NCBI GenBank assembly: GCA_023630585.1
Contig: CM042560.1
Location: 11,148,501 to 11,212,500 of the forward strand
Source: Cranoglanis bouderius
Taxonomy: Eukaryota; Chordata; Actinopteri; Siluriformes; Cranoglanididae
Reading direction: 5' to 3'
DNA length: 64,000 bases
The notes under the pieces were generated by a model. The model had not been told where the DNA came from. It made no database searches and worked only from the letters and a program-made list of their open reading frames with translations. Position 1 is the stretch's first letter, and the number at the start of each line of letters is the position of its first letter. The position numbers and the translations under genes are program-made. Of this stretch, positions 34,901 through 49,900 are shown one piece after another.

Positions 34901-37900
34901 ATTACTGCAACTGCTGCTTTCACTGGGCTGAATATGCACAAAAAACCCTCACTCACTCTGCCACTGGTCTCAGTCCATACCAACGTGTTGAGCAATATAT
35001 AACAGGAAGACCCACCATAGGTTTTTTTTAGTTCTGCATTTTTAATTCTCTGCACACAACTAACAGATGTGAATAATGAGACTTTATTTGTGTAACTGGG
35101 TAGCAATTACACCATTACGTTTAACCCTCAGTGTGTCTGTCATACCTGGTTGGCAGTTTTGGTGCTGATGCATGGGGCAAGCATGAGCACTGGAACATCC
35201 TGTCCCTCAGCTTGCTGAGCTTCAAGACAGTTCTGCCTTTGCTGGATCACTCCAGATTTCGAATGTGAATTATCTGGAACTCTGGAACAGAACATAGTAT
35301 GCTGCTTATTTTCCCACTTGCTTGTGTAATTAATAGTTCTGTAGAAGTATATTCAATCATCAGTCCCATCAGAACACACAAAACCAACTGGAAAGAGGGC
35401 CAATTAGACATAACACACAATAACACATACTCACTTGAGCTCTGGATAGACATTGTCCAAATACCACTGGAAGGATTTGCATTTCAGACTCTTTCTTAGC
35501 TCTTGTCTACCACGAATGCTGCCAGGAGATACAAAAACAAGAGAGGAAACCTTTTACATAGTGACCCCCTATCATAACACACAGAGATCCACGTTCCCAC
35601 ACATTGTGTTCACACAGTCGTAGTCGTAATTTTCAAGCATGTCAGAGAGGAAATCAAATTATTCCTGATGTCATCCCTAAAAGACTGTTAGGAACAGCAA
35701 AAATACATACAAACATGACATGATTGCTGGTAGTGCATAGCATAAAAATAGTTGCCTTTTTTGTAATATACCTCCGGTTCTCTTTGCAGAACAGGCGATC
35801 CTCATTGCCTGTGTCTCCCCAACCAAACCTTCCTCCATATTTTTCTCTCATTTCTCCTTTTTCTTGTTTCCATACAAAATAGTTATAAAGTCACATGATG
35901 GACACCTCTTGCACTTACTATTAGGAGAAAGCGGAATTTAGCAATCAGGCATGTTTTGTTGGGGATCTCTCCAGGTAAAAGATGGTGTAGTGTGTTAGCC
36001 TCGTCTACGAACACTCACATAGTGTACGCACTGCTACATCCACCAAACAACTTCTGAAAGTTGTGTATTGTGCACTTGGCTTGACTCACTCTCCATAGGT
36101 CTTGCCCCTGGCCGCCGGTCGAGCAGAGAAATAGAAGATTTTAAACTCATCCATCCACACCTCAGCAGTACGTCTTGTGTTCCTGAAACCAACAACACCA
36201 CAACTGTAAATGATTTTAGCATAAAGATATTGAGTACCAAACCTGGTGACCCTATTCACCAATCTTTGCGTGTTTACCTGCTGTAAACCTGGCATGAAAG
36301 TGGATGTGTTAAACTCCGACTGAGTCATGTTGATGAAACTGCATCATGAAAAAGCATCGCAAGTACCAACTGCCAACACCTCACATTTAACACAACGAGT
36401 GAAAATGAAATAGCTAACAAGGCTCAAGTAATGTGTATTATAATTGATACAAGAACAACGCCGCAAATAACACAGAATGTTAGGTGTGCTGGCATTGTGT
36501 CAAGGCGAAAACATTTCTGAACAACAAAAACATGGGACTGAGCAATAACTTTCACTTCTAGACAATTAATTTATGATCTGTCTACAGATCAGGCCAGAAG
36601 TAAGGATGAGTCACATGGGAGATATCATGACTCCATATTAAAGTACCAAACAATTTAAACACTAATCACACTAGAATTAAGCAGTATGGAATAAACATAC
36701 ATGCATACACAATATCCATAGATGTTCTGTCGCAGCAGTTAGAGTAACCTGTTTAAAGAATGTCTTTAAGACTCTGTCCAGTACCTTGTTTTACGTGTAG
36801 ACTCAATGAACGAGGCAAGTCAGAGGATCAGAACAAATAAATATGCGACTTTTGCTAAACAACAGCAAAAGTAAAATATCCTAAAATTTGTAAGTTACAT
36901 GTACAAACACTTCATTGTGCAGCTTCGCCACTGATTAGGCCTACAATTTATTAATAAATGATTCACTGCAATTTTCACACACATAACAGCATATGTATTA
37001 AAATAAGTATTAAAATAATTTGATAAACCTCATCTGTCTACTGTGTGGTTATACTTGATGCTGGCGGCGAGTTGATGATTATGTAAGTGTGAACATACTG
37101 CTGAATGGATCTTACTTAATATAAGTATTGGCATTGCCATCTGGAAAGATGTATGGGTGTTTCTTGCGGAAAACATGGCCAACTCTGCTGCATGGGACAA
37201 TCTCCAGACTTCCCCCACACATCCACACTCTGAACGAGATCTCTGTGGGGAGGTGAAAATACCAGGAATGCATTAGTATGGAATTTTAAGAAACATTTAG
37301 AGCTAAATGAATTACTGCAAAATCTGAATATGCATTGTACTGCTTGCTGTCAACATGATAACTGCATTGTGGAAAAAACATGAAGAGCAAAATCAGTTCT
37401 GGTAGAACAGCGTGCTTACAGCAACTGAAGGTACACTGACCCCCAAAAAAAAAAAAAATCTCTGATTAGCTGTACTGTTATTTTCAAAGCTGTTATGCAA
37501 ATACATTAGAGTAAATCAGACAAACTGGTTTATCACACTGAAATAGATACAGAGAATGAGGATATATTAGAAGTAATTTGTCTTTGCAGCATGCATGGAC
37601 TCACAGGATACCAGCACACACTCACTCACCAAAGTTCTCTCCCCCCCAGATATCCATAGCTGTGTCATATTTCCCCAGGTGGTTGAACCAGGATTTGTTG
37701 ATTACAAAGAGCCCTCCAGGAAGAACGGGTGTCCTGGGGATTTCAGGATATTGAAAAATGATTAACAACTCTGCTGGAATAATGATTACTTCACAGTTGA
37801 GGTCTACATTTAAACTGTTTCCATTAAGTGCCCTGAGGTCTGTTTAGATATTCCGATGTAAGATCAATAACATGTACTGTATATAGCAATGGGTATCATT

Positions 37901-40900
37901 TCTTTTTTTTCCCCTGGGTTTAAGGGAATATGTCATTGGAAATAAATAGGAAGGACCTTCTGGCCTTACTCAACAGCCTAAATACTAACAATACATATCG
38001 TTTGTGTTCAAAGATCATGCAGTGGTGTATTAGACTATAGTATCACTATTTTAATACAAGCCAATAAAAATTATTCATTAAATTATAAACTCAGAAACTC
38101 AGAAATCTTTAAATTTGTTATAAATGTGTTTCAAATATTTCAATGTCAGACAGTGCCCACTACAGCACTCCAATCTAATCTCTTCTATATCAGGCCAGCA
38201 ATTCCACGGGCCTTTGTGAAGTAAAGAGAAGGCGAATGACACAAATTGCATGGAAAAAACAACTGGCGCTTGAAAGTTTGTGAACCCTTTAGAATTTTCT
38301 ATATTTCTGCATAAATATGATCTAAAACATCATCAGATTTCCATGCAAGTCATCAAAGTAGATAAAGAGAACCCAATTGCACAAATGAGACAAAAATATC
38401 ATACTGTCATTTATTTATTGAGGAAAATGATCCAATGTTACATATCTGTGAGTGGATATATAGAAAATTCTAAAGGGTTCACAAACTTTCAAACACCACT
38501 GTATGTTTGATCCTAAGCCAGTCCTAAACCATACAGTTAGTCGTAACTAGTAGTGTGTAACTTGATGGTGGAGCCAAACCCTGTTGTACAGAGTCACATA
38601 TTTTATAACAACAGTCAATTAGAAACACAATTCCACATAAACAGGGAATATTACATGCATGATTGAATATGCAGGGAGGCGGTAATGTCCGTCTGTTTTC
38701 AGTGTAATATACTTACATCAATTTAGTTATATTTTAAGATAATGGGTAACAACAAAAGAATTGCTTTACAATAAAATTGTGACTCAATTTATCCATCTCT
38801 TGTATTTATTAGTATTTGCTTGATCTGTTTGGGTTTTTTTTTTAGATCTCGGGCCATAAATTTATCTGCATTTTAATAAAGAAACAACTCAAGAAAAAAT
38901 ATGTAACACCTCCAAACATAATCGTAATATGTATTTGAATCTATGAATGCATAAATTACATTAATGGTAAACTTTGATAATATTCTGTGGTGTATATTGC
39001 CTTATCAATATCGCAATTTGATTTATATTTTGTACTACCCGAGGAAAGAGCTATCCACATTGACTGATATAAAAACAGTCTTATAATCTCTCTCATGTAT
39101 GTGTTCCGGTACAGAACCTGTATTTTTGCAAGGTGTCCACTGATTAAATACCATCACTATGTCCTTGAAGAAAACAAAATAGTAAATAGTAGTTTGTAAA
39201 CTCAAACCTAGTGACTATTAACATTCAAACGAGGCTATGACAGAACTAATGTTCAGCTGGTGCACAGGCTGGAAGGCTTTATCTCCCTCAGGCTGCCAAT
39301 CACTGGCTGTCTGTTCTAGCTCAGATATGGGAACAGCCCCTCTTAAGGCTCCTTTCCACCTACTTAATAGGTTCTGTGGGGTTGACTCTCTTGGCTCTCT
39401 TCTCAGCAGATAGCTGTTCCCACTTGAAATGGAGACTCCAGTCAAAGCCTGAGACAGAGGATGAGAAAATGTGCCAGTCATATATAAGCAGTGGTTCTTA
39501 TATTCACTGTGCTCATTTTAACAACTGAGATTAAATATTCCTTACGCTGTGCCTTTTACCATATTAAAAATAATGCAATCCTTTGTGACCAGTAGTTCGG
39601 CAGATATGGACAGAGTGGTTCAGTTTTTATTCTTACCACCCTGTAGGTTTGAGGAAGCAGCAACGTAAGCAAATGAGTCCATGTTGATGATGTCGATCAC
39701 TGGGCTGGCGATACAGCTTGGGTCCTGAAATTAGCCAAGCCTGTCATAAAGCAGCTTTTCTTAACTTATTTAACATATTTAAGGTATTTCCTTTAACTCA
39801 GCACAATGCATTCAGCAAGCTTCTGTCACAGAACATCAACCTCGAGCTTGTGCAGTGAGATGGGAAATTACTAACAGGTGAACTGTATTGTTTCTTACTG
39901 TTTTCTAAATACTATAATACAAGTTTCTTAAATTTCATCCTAGTTAGCTGGTTCCTGATGTCCTGATGTTAGCTCTCACCAATCTACTAAAGAGGCATTT
40001 GTTGAAATGCACCAAATTCACTAGGTGGTGTGACACATCTAAAACATGAACTAGCAAATCAGTAAACTTAAAAAAGAACAGTAGCATTGAACACCACTAC
40101 TGTATTATTTATTCCACTTGTATTCCAACCCATTTGTTTTTTTCCACCCATTTCCTGTCAGATTGTGTCTTTTGGGCCTCCTATGTTAGGGTTGCTTAGA
40201 GGTTTTTACTCACTTGTGTCTACACTCCTCCATGTTCTCTTCATATTGTGTTTGTTTTTCAAGCCATCCTGCTATTTTTAATCAGGCGTCTAGCAACTCG
40301 GCCTATTCCCTAAGATATTGTGGTAATTTTCCTGTGTTTATTCTGGTCAGGGACATGGTGGATGTAGAACCTGTCCTCGAAACACTAGGCATGAAGCTGG
40401 AATACACCCTGTATGGGATGTTAGGCCATTAATAATATATCGTATTTAATTCGAAAGAAAATCATCTGTAGTGTCAGTTGTGTAAACACTGACTTGCCAA
40501 ATTGCAAATCTGGCACATATGGTACCTAGTGGTGCAATGGGTTTGTGTTGGACAGAAAGTCAGAGAACTCAGTACCTCTTTGATCCTCTGAAGCAGTGGA
40601 GGCAGCCAGTCTTTGTTGACCTCACAGTGGCTGTCGAGGAAGGTGAGGACTTCTGCTTCAGCAGCATCTGCCCCTCGAACCCTGGACCTGATCAACCCTG
40701 AGCAACAAATAGGTGCTAAGTTATAGTACAGCCTGTATCAGTGATTCAACATCCTCAAAATCACTGATGCAGTGGATAGGATTTTTCCCATTGTAGATAC
40801 CATGTACATTACAGTAAGTGGTAAACCGGTAAAGCACCAAGCCATCCCTTGTCACACCCTCTCTCTGATCTAACCCTCTCACGGATGGACCTGACACACA

Positions 40901-43900
40901 GGAAACCTCACATCTGGTTAGAATGCCTAGAAATCTCACCTCAAACAGAATGCTCACAGCTCTCACTGGTGGGAAAACAACAGTCTTTTCCTGCACTCGG
41001 GCTGCGAAGACGCATCATACCCTGTGTTGTCTTCCATTCTCCTCACAGCTTACTTTTGGTTTTAACGGTAGGTGAAACAGCTGCTGTCTGCCAGGTATTA
41101 AATGAATTGCAGATCCACGACAGATCACTCAAGCATAAAAACAAGCTCTTTCAAACGCAGTTCTTTTTTTTTTTTAACCTTTTACTAAAGATATCCTATT
41201 TGCAATATAGTGTGGCCCAGTATTTTTTAGTCCACAGCATGTACTGTACTATCTCTGCACTGACACTTTAGGGTTTTTTCCCCCTGATCCTAACAAATCT
41301 GTGGTCTGAACAGGAAAATAATACAAAAAAATTTTCACTGCACAGGTATTATTGGACCAGGAATGAGAATCACTAGTGTAGCACTGTTGTATGCTTTACC
41401 TCACACATCACTTAGCAGGCAGGCCATCTATTAAGACAGCTGTAACCTCCTAAACAATGAACAGCTCAGCAAGGAAACCCACGCTAATGGAATTTCACTA
41501 AACAAAGAGTGCCATTTAAACCACTGGGCACTGACCCTGCCTCATAGCCACAGATAAAGGAAGCAGTCGCTGATGTAACAACATAATTATTTTCCAAAGC
41601 CCCCGTGTTTCAGTCAGGCACAAGACAAAATTCTTTGCTTGCAAATTCATATATCAAGAATCCTGATCACTGTTTGCACTATAATGCATCACATGAAGCT
41701 GATTGTGAAAGATGTGTGACAGTGGAACAAACCCAAAATCTTGATTGGAACAAATAATATATAACACAACAACTGTGCATATTTGATAGTCATTTATCAT
41801 TTGGATTCATATGAGGAAGTGTTAATACTGTTTTTGAACTATCCAGCTATTCTGGGAACTGATTGCATTGACACTCTAACGCTACATGTATTTACACATT
41901 AACACAATGCAAAGACAACACAAGTGTGACAGAAGATTCACATTTGGGGGGAAAAAAACATCAATTTGTGCAGAAAAAAGTCTATTGTTTGTTCTGAGAA
42001 AAAGAGCACACGACAGCAGGCATTGTGGAATGTGATAGTCAGCAGAAAAATCCCAACAGCGCTTGTTTAAGCATCTTACTAGAATTAGCCAATGGCTAAA
42101 GATGCTCCTAGATATTGTGTCATGGAGAGGATGGGCAAACTTGTTCAGAATGCTTTCCAAAACTGCTAGCATCCACTTCTCTTTGTCTCCAGTGAGATAA
42201 TACTTACTAGTCCCAGTAGATTGCTGCAGACATTGAAAGACCTGGGCCTTTTTATAAAAATAGAGGCTGCACTGGACTTTTCTGTACAGTCCGCTGGTTT
42301 TATCAGTCCAGTCTGTTGTTCAGGTAGACCTCCAGGTACTTCTTGATGGTGACTGGCTTGACAGGCCCTGTAATATGTGGAAATCCACCAAATGTCGGAG
42401 CTGTTTTAGTACCAGCCTCTGAGGTAGTCATGATGTGACATATGAATGGTAGACATTAAGAGTGTTTCGGTGTGAAGTATATGTGAAATCTTCCAGGGCT
42501 GAGGCAGTTTCTGCAGTATCAGAGCATTTCCATGATGTTGTCGGTACTATAGCAGACAGCCACTCAAGGCAGCACCAGACGTGAAGTGATGCTAACTTGC
42601 TAACCAGTACGAGCACGAACATGCATACGAAGAAATTAAAACAAGCCTACCTTCTCTTCGTTTATTGCGAAGACACTTGACTTTAGGTAACTTGGTGAGA
42701 AAAAGACAGTCATTTGCTGAAAGAACAAAGAATACGTATTGATAAGTCTTATCAATCCACTTCATCTTTTCTCCTCCAAGCTAAAATACTAGCCCTTATT
42801 ATTATTATTTTTTTTTCTTTTATTAAGGAACATGCCTTGTTTCCCAAAGAGTGCTACTCAAGGTAAGCCAACACAACAGTGTGAAAAAAAATGAAGCAGA
42901 AGATACACTGTCATGACTTACGATCCATACTGAAGTCATCCACCAGGATGATCTCATGAATCAGATGCACAGGCGTCCGATTCAGCACACTGGCAGAAAG
43001 AAGATAAAAGACACATCATTCTGAGTTAGATGAGCTTTTTCTTATCTGACAGCTGGAAAATCACATTCGTTCAAAAAAAAATAATAATAATAGAATAAGG
43101 TTGAGAAGTATTAGGTATAAGGCACCAAAGTAAGATGTCATTGTAATGGATAAAGTCCTGGAAGGAGCTTTTCATGTGGCAAAAACTTCATCTTCTTAGA
43201 TTCATCTGACACTCAGCTATAGAATTTATAGAGCGTGGAAACATCGTGGCAAGAATTAAAGTGTCTCAGTAACCACTGACTGAGATACAAAGGGATATTG
43301 CATATATTGCTCTGAAACTCTCAAATCCATGTGCTTTGCTGATTGATAGAATTACTCTCAAGCTCTTGGCTGTATTCTACCATTTATGCCACCTACAGTA
43401 TACACACACGTTCATCACACCAGCCTCTACACTGGACACACAGAAGCAATCACGTCCCTTCATATCCAAACATAAAAGTCCTTTACATCTGTACACATTT
43501 GAATATGATGGGCCCCTGACAGAAATCACTGGAGAAAAAAGGAGGGAAACATTTACTGAGGTAAAACTGAGACTCTAATTTGAAAGGTTGAGGTCAGTGT
43601 CACACCTGCCCACTCTTCTATACACTATAAGACCAAAAGTATGTGACCCCTGAGTACTGAACACCTCATTCCAAAACTAAGGGCATTAATAATTAATATT
43701 CATTAATAATTAATATAATTGATATTAAGCTGTTCCCCAGTAGCTGTTATAATACAGTTGTAATCAAAATTATTCAACCCCCACTGCAAATCAGGTTTAT
43801 TGTCAAAATTTACAGACTTTCCGCAATGAACAAATCAAACAGATCAAATTCCACTGAAAATGTAACTTATAATGACTTCTCCAGTTTCAAAATTATTCAA

Positions 43901-46900
43901 CCCCTTCATGGCAAGCATCTTTAGTGCTTAGTAGAGCACCCTTTTGCTGTTATGACCTGATGCAAACGAGATGTATGGCCAGACACCAGCTTCTAGCAGC
44001 GTTCCTGAGGAATCTTAGCCCATTCCTCATGAGCAATGGCCTCCAGTTCAGTAATATTCTTGGGTTTGCGTGCTGCAACCGCCTTCTTCAAATCAAAAAG
44101 TCAGGTGACTGTGATGGCCCAGTAGAATCTTCCAGGACTTCTTCTGCAACCAAGCCTTTTGAGGTATGCTTGGGATCACTGTCCTGTTGGAAAGTCCAAT
44201 GACGCCCAAGCTTCAGCTTGCTCACAGACGGCATGACGTTTTCTCCTAGGATTTCCTGATACTTCAGTGAATCCATCTTGCCTTCCACACATTGCAGGTT
44301 TCCAGTGCCAGAGGATGTAAAGCAGCCCCAGAGCATCACCGAGCCACCACCATGCTTGACTGTGGACAGAATGTTCTTTCTTCATTCTTCTTTCTCTAGA
44401 CATACCGCTGATCCATCGTGCCGAAAAGTTCCAGTTTTGTTTCATCGCTCCACAGAACAGAATCCCAAAACTTCTGTGGCTTATTTATATGATTTTGAGC
44501 CGACTTTTCTTGAGCTTTTGGGTCAGTAGTGGTGTACGTCTTGAAGTTCTAGCATAGAAACCTTCTGTGTTTAGTACGCGCCATACCGTGCTCACTGAAA
44601 CCTCAGTGACTGTTGCCACCAAGTCTTGCTGTAGGTCTTTTGCAGTCACTCGAGGGTTTTTCACAACCTGCCTTCTCAGACATCTGGTTACAGCTGTTGA
44701 TAGCTTCCTATTTCTGCCCCGTCCAGGTATTTCATGTATTTTTTTGCCCCCCCCCATGGTATTTCATGTGTTCCAGCTCAAGCACACCTGGTGCAACTAA
44801 TGAAGCCCTTGATTAGTTGCATCAAGTGTGCTTGAGACAACACCTGTTTTGCATATTTGTGCTGTTGTGAGGGATTCTATTCAGGGGGTTGAATAATTTT
44901 GAAACTGGAGAAGTCATTATAAGTTGCATTTTTGGGGAAACCACTTGAAGCATTCGTTGTGTTGAACTATTTCAATTGCTTTTGTTTGATTTGTTCATTG
45001 CAAACAGCTGAAAGTCTGTAATTTTGACAATAAACCTGATTTGCAATGGGGGTCGAATAATTTTGATTGCAACTGTAAGCTCCATAATAAGATGTCGAGG
45101 AGGCCTGAGGTGCAGTCAGTGTTCCAGTTCAACCCAAAGGTGTTCAGGAGGTTGAAGTCAGGGCTCTTTGCAGGACACTCGAGTTCTTCCACCTTCTTCC
45201 AACCTTAACACATGTTGATTTCACATGTATGGTATGGTATTTAAGAACGTATGGAAGTATTATTACTACTTTTAGCAAACCTGAACCCTTTAGAACCTAT
45301 TTTTATGGAGAGTAACCAGCTTCACAAAACTCCAACAAATCTGGTTATATGCTGAAGAACATTGGTGCTAACAGCATGTCCTGACTACTTTGTTTAGTTT
45401 TGAATATGGTACTATTTAATAGAACTAGCTGTGAAGTTAAGAGAGGTATAAAGGAGTTGTCTCACCTCCTCAATGTGCGCAGTAGAGTGGAGCGTGCCTC
45501 GTTGTGCAGTGTGATCACTATACTGGTGGATGGCAGCTCAGTGTCATAGTGCAGTGTTGTACACCTGAAGAGAGGACAGGGCACAGAAATCATGACACAG
45601 CATTCCCTGCAGCAAAGTCATACAGTGACGGAGAACGTTCCAAGCCATATTAAAAAAAAATAATAATAAAAAAATAATATACCACATATACATGTAGAAA
45701 GCTGTTTTCATTCAAATAAATTTGTAAACTTTGTTGCTCCAGGCAAAATAATCAACAGCAAAGGATTAGAACCAATCACTGAATAGGTCTTTTAAAAAAA
45801 AATCCTTTTTGAAATAAAACCGAAATAAAACTGAAACGTGACTAACGTTATTAATGTTATGTTATAATGTTATTGTTTATATCATAGGCGTATTTATTTA
45901 ATTTTGGCTAAAACAGCAGAACTGCAAAAACATGAAATGTAACATACAAACTGCACATGGAAAACATTCCACACTGAAAAGCAAAACCTTCATTGCACCG
46001 TTTGCAGCAGGGGACTGCTTTTTAGGAACTAAATGCTAAACGCATTTAAAATGTCCGAAGTAAATCCACCCCGCTGCACTGCATTTTATTGAATGGTGTT
46101 CATTTGTACAAACAAACTCCGTAATCAAACACAGAATTACAACTAAAACACAATGGACTAAAAACTAAGAGTAGGACCTAGGAGCTTTCTTAGATTTCTG
46201 AGATTAACTTCTTAGTTCTTAGAATTCAATAAGGTTATTATTAACACTTATAGTGGGTTTTAAAGATGTTATAATGAAATCCCAACAATAGTGCAACAAC
46301 AGCTAGATCATTTTAGAACTTACTCCATTAATATGTCTTTTTCTTCTAATAAAAAGGAGGAAAGAATAAGAACATTATGTAATAGGCTAAGTAATATATT
46401 AATATGTATATAATAGTTTGCATTTAATAAGTATCTGTAAAAAAAATAAATAAATAAATAAAATAAGAAAACAATTTGACCTTCGACAAAGTAGTACAGG
46501 GCATATGTGATATTTTTCTGCGTTTTAATAAATTTACCAAAATTCTTCAAAACCTGGTTATGCTTTTTCATTTTGAGATTAATGTGAAAAAAATGAAACA
46601 ATTTTAGACTGAAGCTGTAGCATAGAACAATTAGGAAAAAGCAGAGAGGTGTGAATATTTCCTTAATGCACTATATTTATTCTGGCCTGATTCCTTCTCT
46701 CTGGAGGCATTGACACGTTTATGTGTGGTTCAGTTTCTCTTCCTCACAATACACACAGCAGCTTGTGTTCCCTCAGCATCCTTTTCTCTTTGTCTTTTTT
46801 TAGAAGCACACTGAACTGCATTGCAGTCACAATCTTACCCGCTGCTCTTGGCCTGTAGTTCCAGAGAAAAATGTAGATAATAATGATACATTACCATGTA

Positions 46901-49900
46901 TTTACCTCAAAATAAAATAATTCAAAATAAATTTACTGTTATTTCTCTTTATTCCCTTCTCGTGTACCCTAGACCGATGAATCTCATGCTTAGGGGTATC
47001 ACTGATTATTCAGTGGGCTTTACTTGTTTGGGAACCCACTTTCCGCCTTCATTTGTTTGATTTGTGGGTCAAAATGGGCTAACAGTGTACCAGGCCCTCG
47101 TGCTAGGGTTCTAGCGTTCAGGATAATTTCCCAGACTGCTACTGTGTAGTCATCATTCAGCCCATGGGGGTAGTCATCAAATTTACATGTGCAAATATCC
47201 TGTCCGAGAGTTCCACACTGTCTATGTGTCTGTGACAATGAATCTGCCCTGGAGGGATTTCCAGTGTGTCTAAGCCACTAGCGAGAGCACCAGGGGGTCC
47301 TTTCGGGAGTCTTGAGTTTGATTGCTGAATGGTGTGCAGAGTAAGTCACTCTCAGCGAGAGACAACAGGCGATGTGAAAAATCAGAGCACTTTGTGCAAT
47401 GATCAGGGCCATACTGAGCGTTAGAACAATTTCTAGCTAATTTATAGACAGCATAGGAGGGATGATAACAAGTCTAGTAAGCCAACAACAGAACCCAACC
47501 TTGCTAGCAGCCACTGAAAGAATATAAGAATGTTCTTGCCGCACCCTTGAGGAGTTTAGTAGATGATGGGAGTCTATCACCAGCTTTGGAGGACAGGATT
47601 TACCTGTAGTGCTGCAAGCTGTTTCGCAGATATCTCCAAGATACACAAAAGGTCTGACATGGAACGAGTCAAGTAGAGTCAAAGGAACTGAAGTGATGGT
47701 GTATGGGGTACTTATACTTTGTGGGAGGTCTCAGCATGTTGGGCACACGTACTAGGGGATATCCAGGTGTTAAAACACTTGGCGGTTAGGAGGAGTGAAA
47801 TAGAACTTTAAGCACACAAACACACAGCCTACCTGTAATGTCGGGTGTCTTTAAGTGCTCTGTTGCTGGGGATCCTCTCGCTCTCTCTTTGATTGAAGGC
47901 ATACTGACTGTAGGGATCTTGGCCTGGCTTCCACCTGTGAGTGTTGAGGTAATTCTTCTCTTCGAACTCATCCAAGAGATCATCCCATTCTGTATTTGAT
48001 ATCTAGAACAAAAGCAATTGTGCACCGTTGTAGATCAGTCCACTGTTAGTTAGAGTTCTGTAGATACTAGAGCAGCTGTATTACTGGCCCTGACATGTAT
48101 GTATGCATCATGGTACATGGTATCATGGTACTTTTCCGCAAATACACGTTATTTAAAATTAACCATGACCTCTTTTGCCCATCCTGATGACTCTTTACTT
48201 CCAACCAACTGGCAAAACCACACCTAAGTCTATATAACCATCCACAACTCCTATACCATTTGCGTCCCAAAAGCGATCAGGCTTCTGGATACCCTGCTGC
48301 ACCCGAAGATGAGAGTTATGCTTGTCTTGAATTAACACATAAACAAAATGGCTGCCACACATATTCTGTGTTTGCACACTGCATTTGTGCATGTGCACTG
48401 TGAAATCGCAATGTAAACAGCACTACAGTATGTAAAGCACAGCAATGGTGCCTCTCAATAACTATTTCTTGTTTTTTCCTTTACCTTTTTTTCTTTTTCA
48501 GGCAAAAACCAGACAGCCAAATGCATAAATGTATCCCCCCCCCAATGGAATAGAATTGCAGGTTAGGATCAACCACACCAACAATGCGTCAGTCATCCAG
48601 CCCATCATTCAAAGCTAATATTATCATTACATAGTCAACCATTTGCATTAATGTTAGCTAGAAGTCTATGCCAAGTTGTGTTGTTTGGGCCAGGTAGGAA
48701 AATAAACAGATGGTCAAAGCAATAGCAAGAGGTATTAATCTGATTAGATTAAATGCAGCATCTGTGCTGTCCACCGATTTAACTTTTCAGAATATAAAGG
48801 TCGGTATGCAATCAGGCTATATGTGGATGTTGGGGGGGAAAAACCTGCAACCTGACAACCTCTATTATATGTAGCATTGAATGATGACAGAGAGAGGGCA
48901 GGACAGAGATATCTAATGGTACAGAAGGGCATTGTAGATGTTCTGTAGTGTGAATTCTCCACAAGCTTGCACTTTTTTTTTTCAGTGCTGGTGAGGATGT
49001 CATAACCCGCTGCTTTGAAAAAGCGACATCATCATCTTAACAACCGGTAATAAAGGTGGGTAATTGTAGGTGTCCTTTTCCAAAGCATGACGAGGGCCAG
49101 GCTTTCAGTTCAGGCTGCATAAAATCAGCTAAAAGCCTGTGGAGTCTACAGTAGGCGCACTAAGTCTGACATTTTCGTTACACAGACTCTGAAGTCCCAC
49201 AATTCAGATAACAGAATACAATACACAGTAAGTACATCAGAGTATTAAAATGAGTGGAAAGGTATGAATAATTCATGGTATGCTAATCATATAGCCCAGA
49301 TTTCAGGAGAACACAGTTATCTGGATGACATAAAATAATTCTGTAGTGGCAGTGAAGGCCACTTAGTGAAATTATGTGTCTAGATGAACTACTAAAATAT
49401 ATTTTAAAAGGCATTGTTTCATCCCTTTCATGTAGGTCTTTCCCCTTCAATCTAAGGTAAGTGTTAAATAATTTTGTAGTAAGGTACTAGAGCAGAAAAA
49501 AAGCAACAATTAAAATATTAAATAATATTAATATTAATAAATATTAAAATTAACATTCTGTTGTGTGTGCCAAATTATACTGTTTTTAGAATATACAGTC
49601 TGGTCCATAAATATCTGGACGTTGACAAACTGGACAAGCATACTGGAGCAGAAATTACATATGAGCTCAAAGTGCAGACTTTCAGCTTTATTTTGATGAT
49701 ATTTACATCCAAATCAGATGAACAGTGTAGGAAGTACAGCACTTTATATATCTGGTCCCTCCCTTTTAAGGGACCAAAAGTAATTGGACAATTGTCTGCT
49801 CAAATGTTCCATGGCCAAATGTGTGTTATTTTTTATTTATTATCCTTATTTCACTTACAAGTAAGTAGATAAAAGGTCTAAATTGGATTTGGCATTTGCA

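Larger units (their letters stand above)
43612..45230. mobile_element. Older Tc1-like relic containing a younger one
   Basis: 43612-43754 (ataagaccaaaagtatgtga) and 45078-45230 (gaggcctgaggtgcagtcag) are the two parts of one old Tc1-like element, interrupted by the element below. The right part keeps a faint minus-strand CPAKSPDFNLLNTFGLNWN. Confidence 0.65.

Noticed and set aside
35770..35830. Possible extra galnt14 exon (NEDRLFCKENRR, resembling the ESRLDLRKN region)
   Set aside because: Its acceptor gives the wrong phase and lacks a pyrimidine tract, and the true equivalent (IRGRQELRKSLKCKSFQWYL) is found at 35435-35518 with perfect phase.
40849..41271. 140-residue plus-strand frame in galnt14 intron 5
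   Set aside because: No homology recognised, low-complexity end, no splice or promoter context; probably chance.
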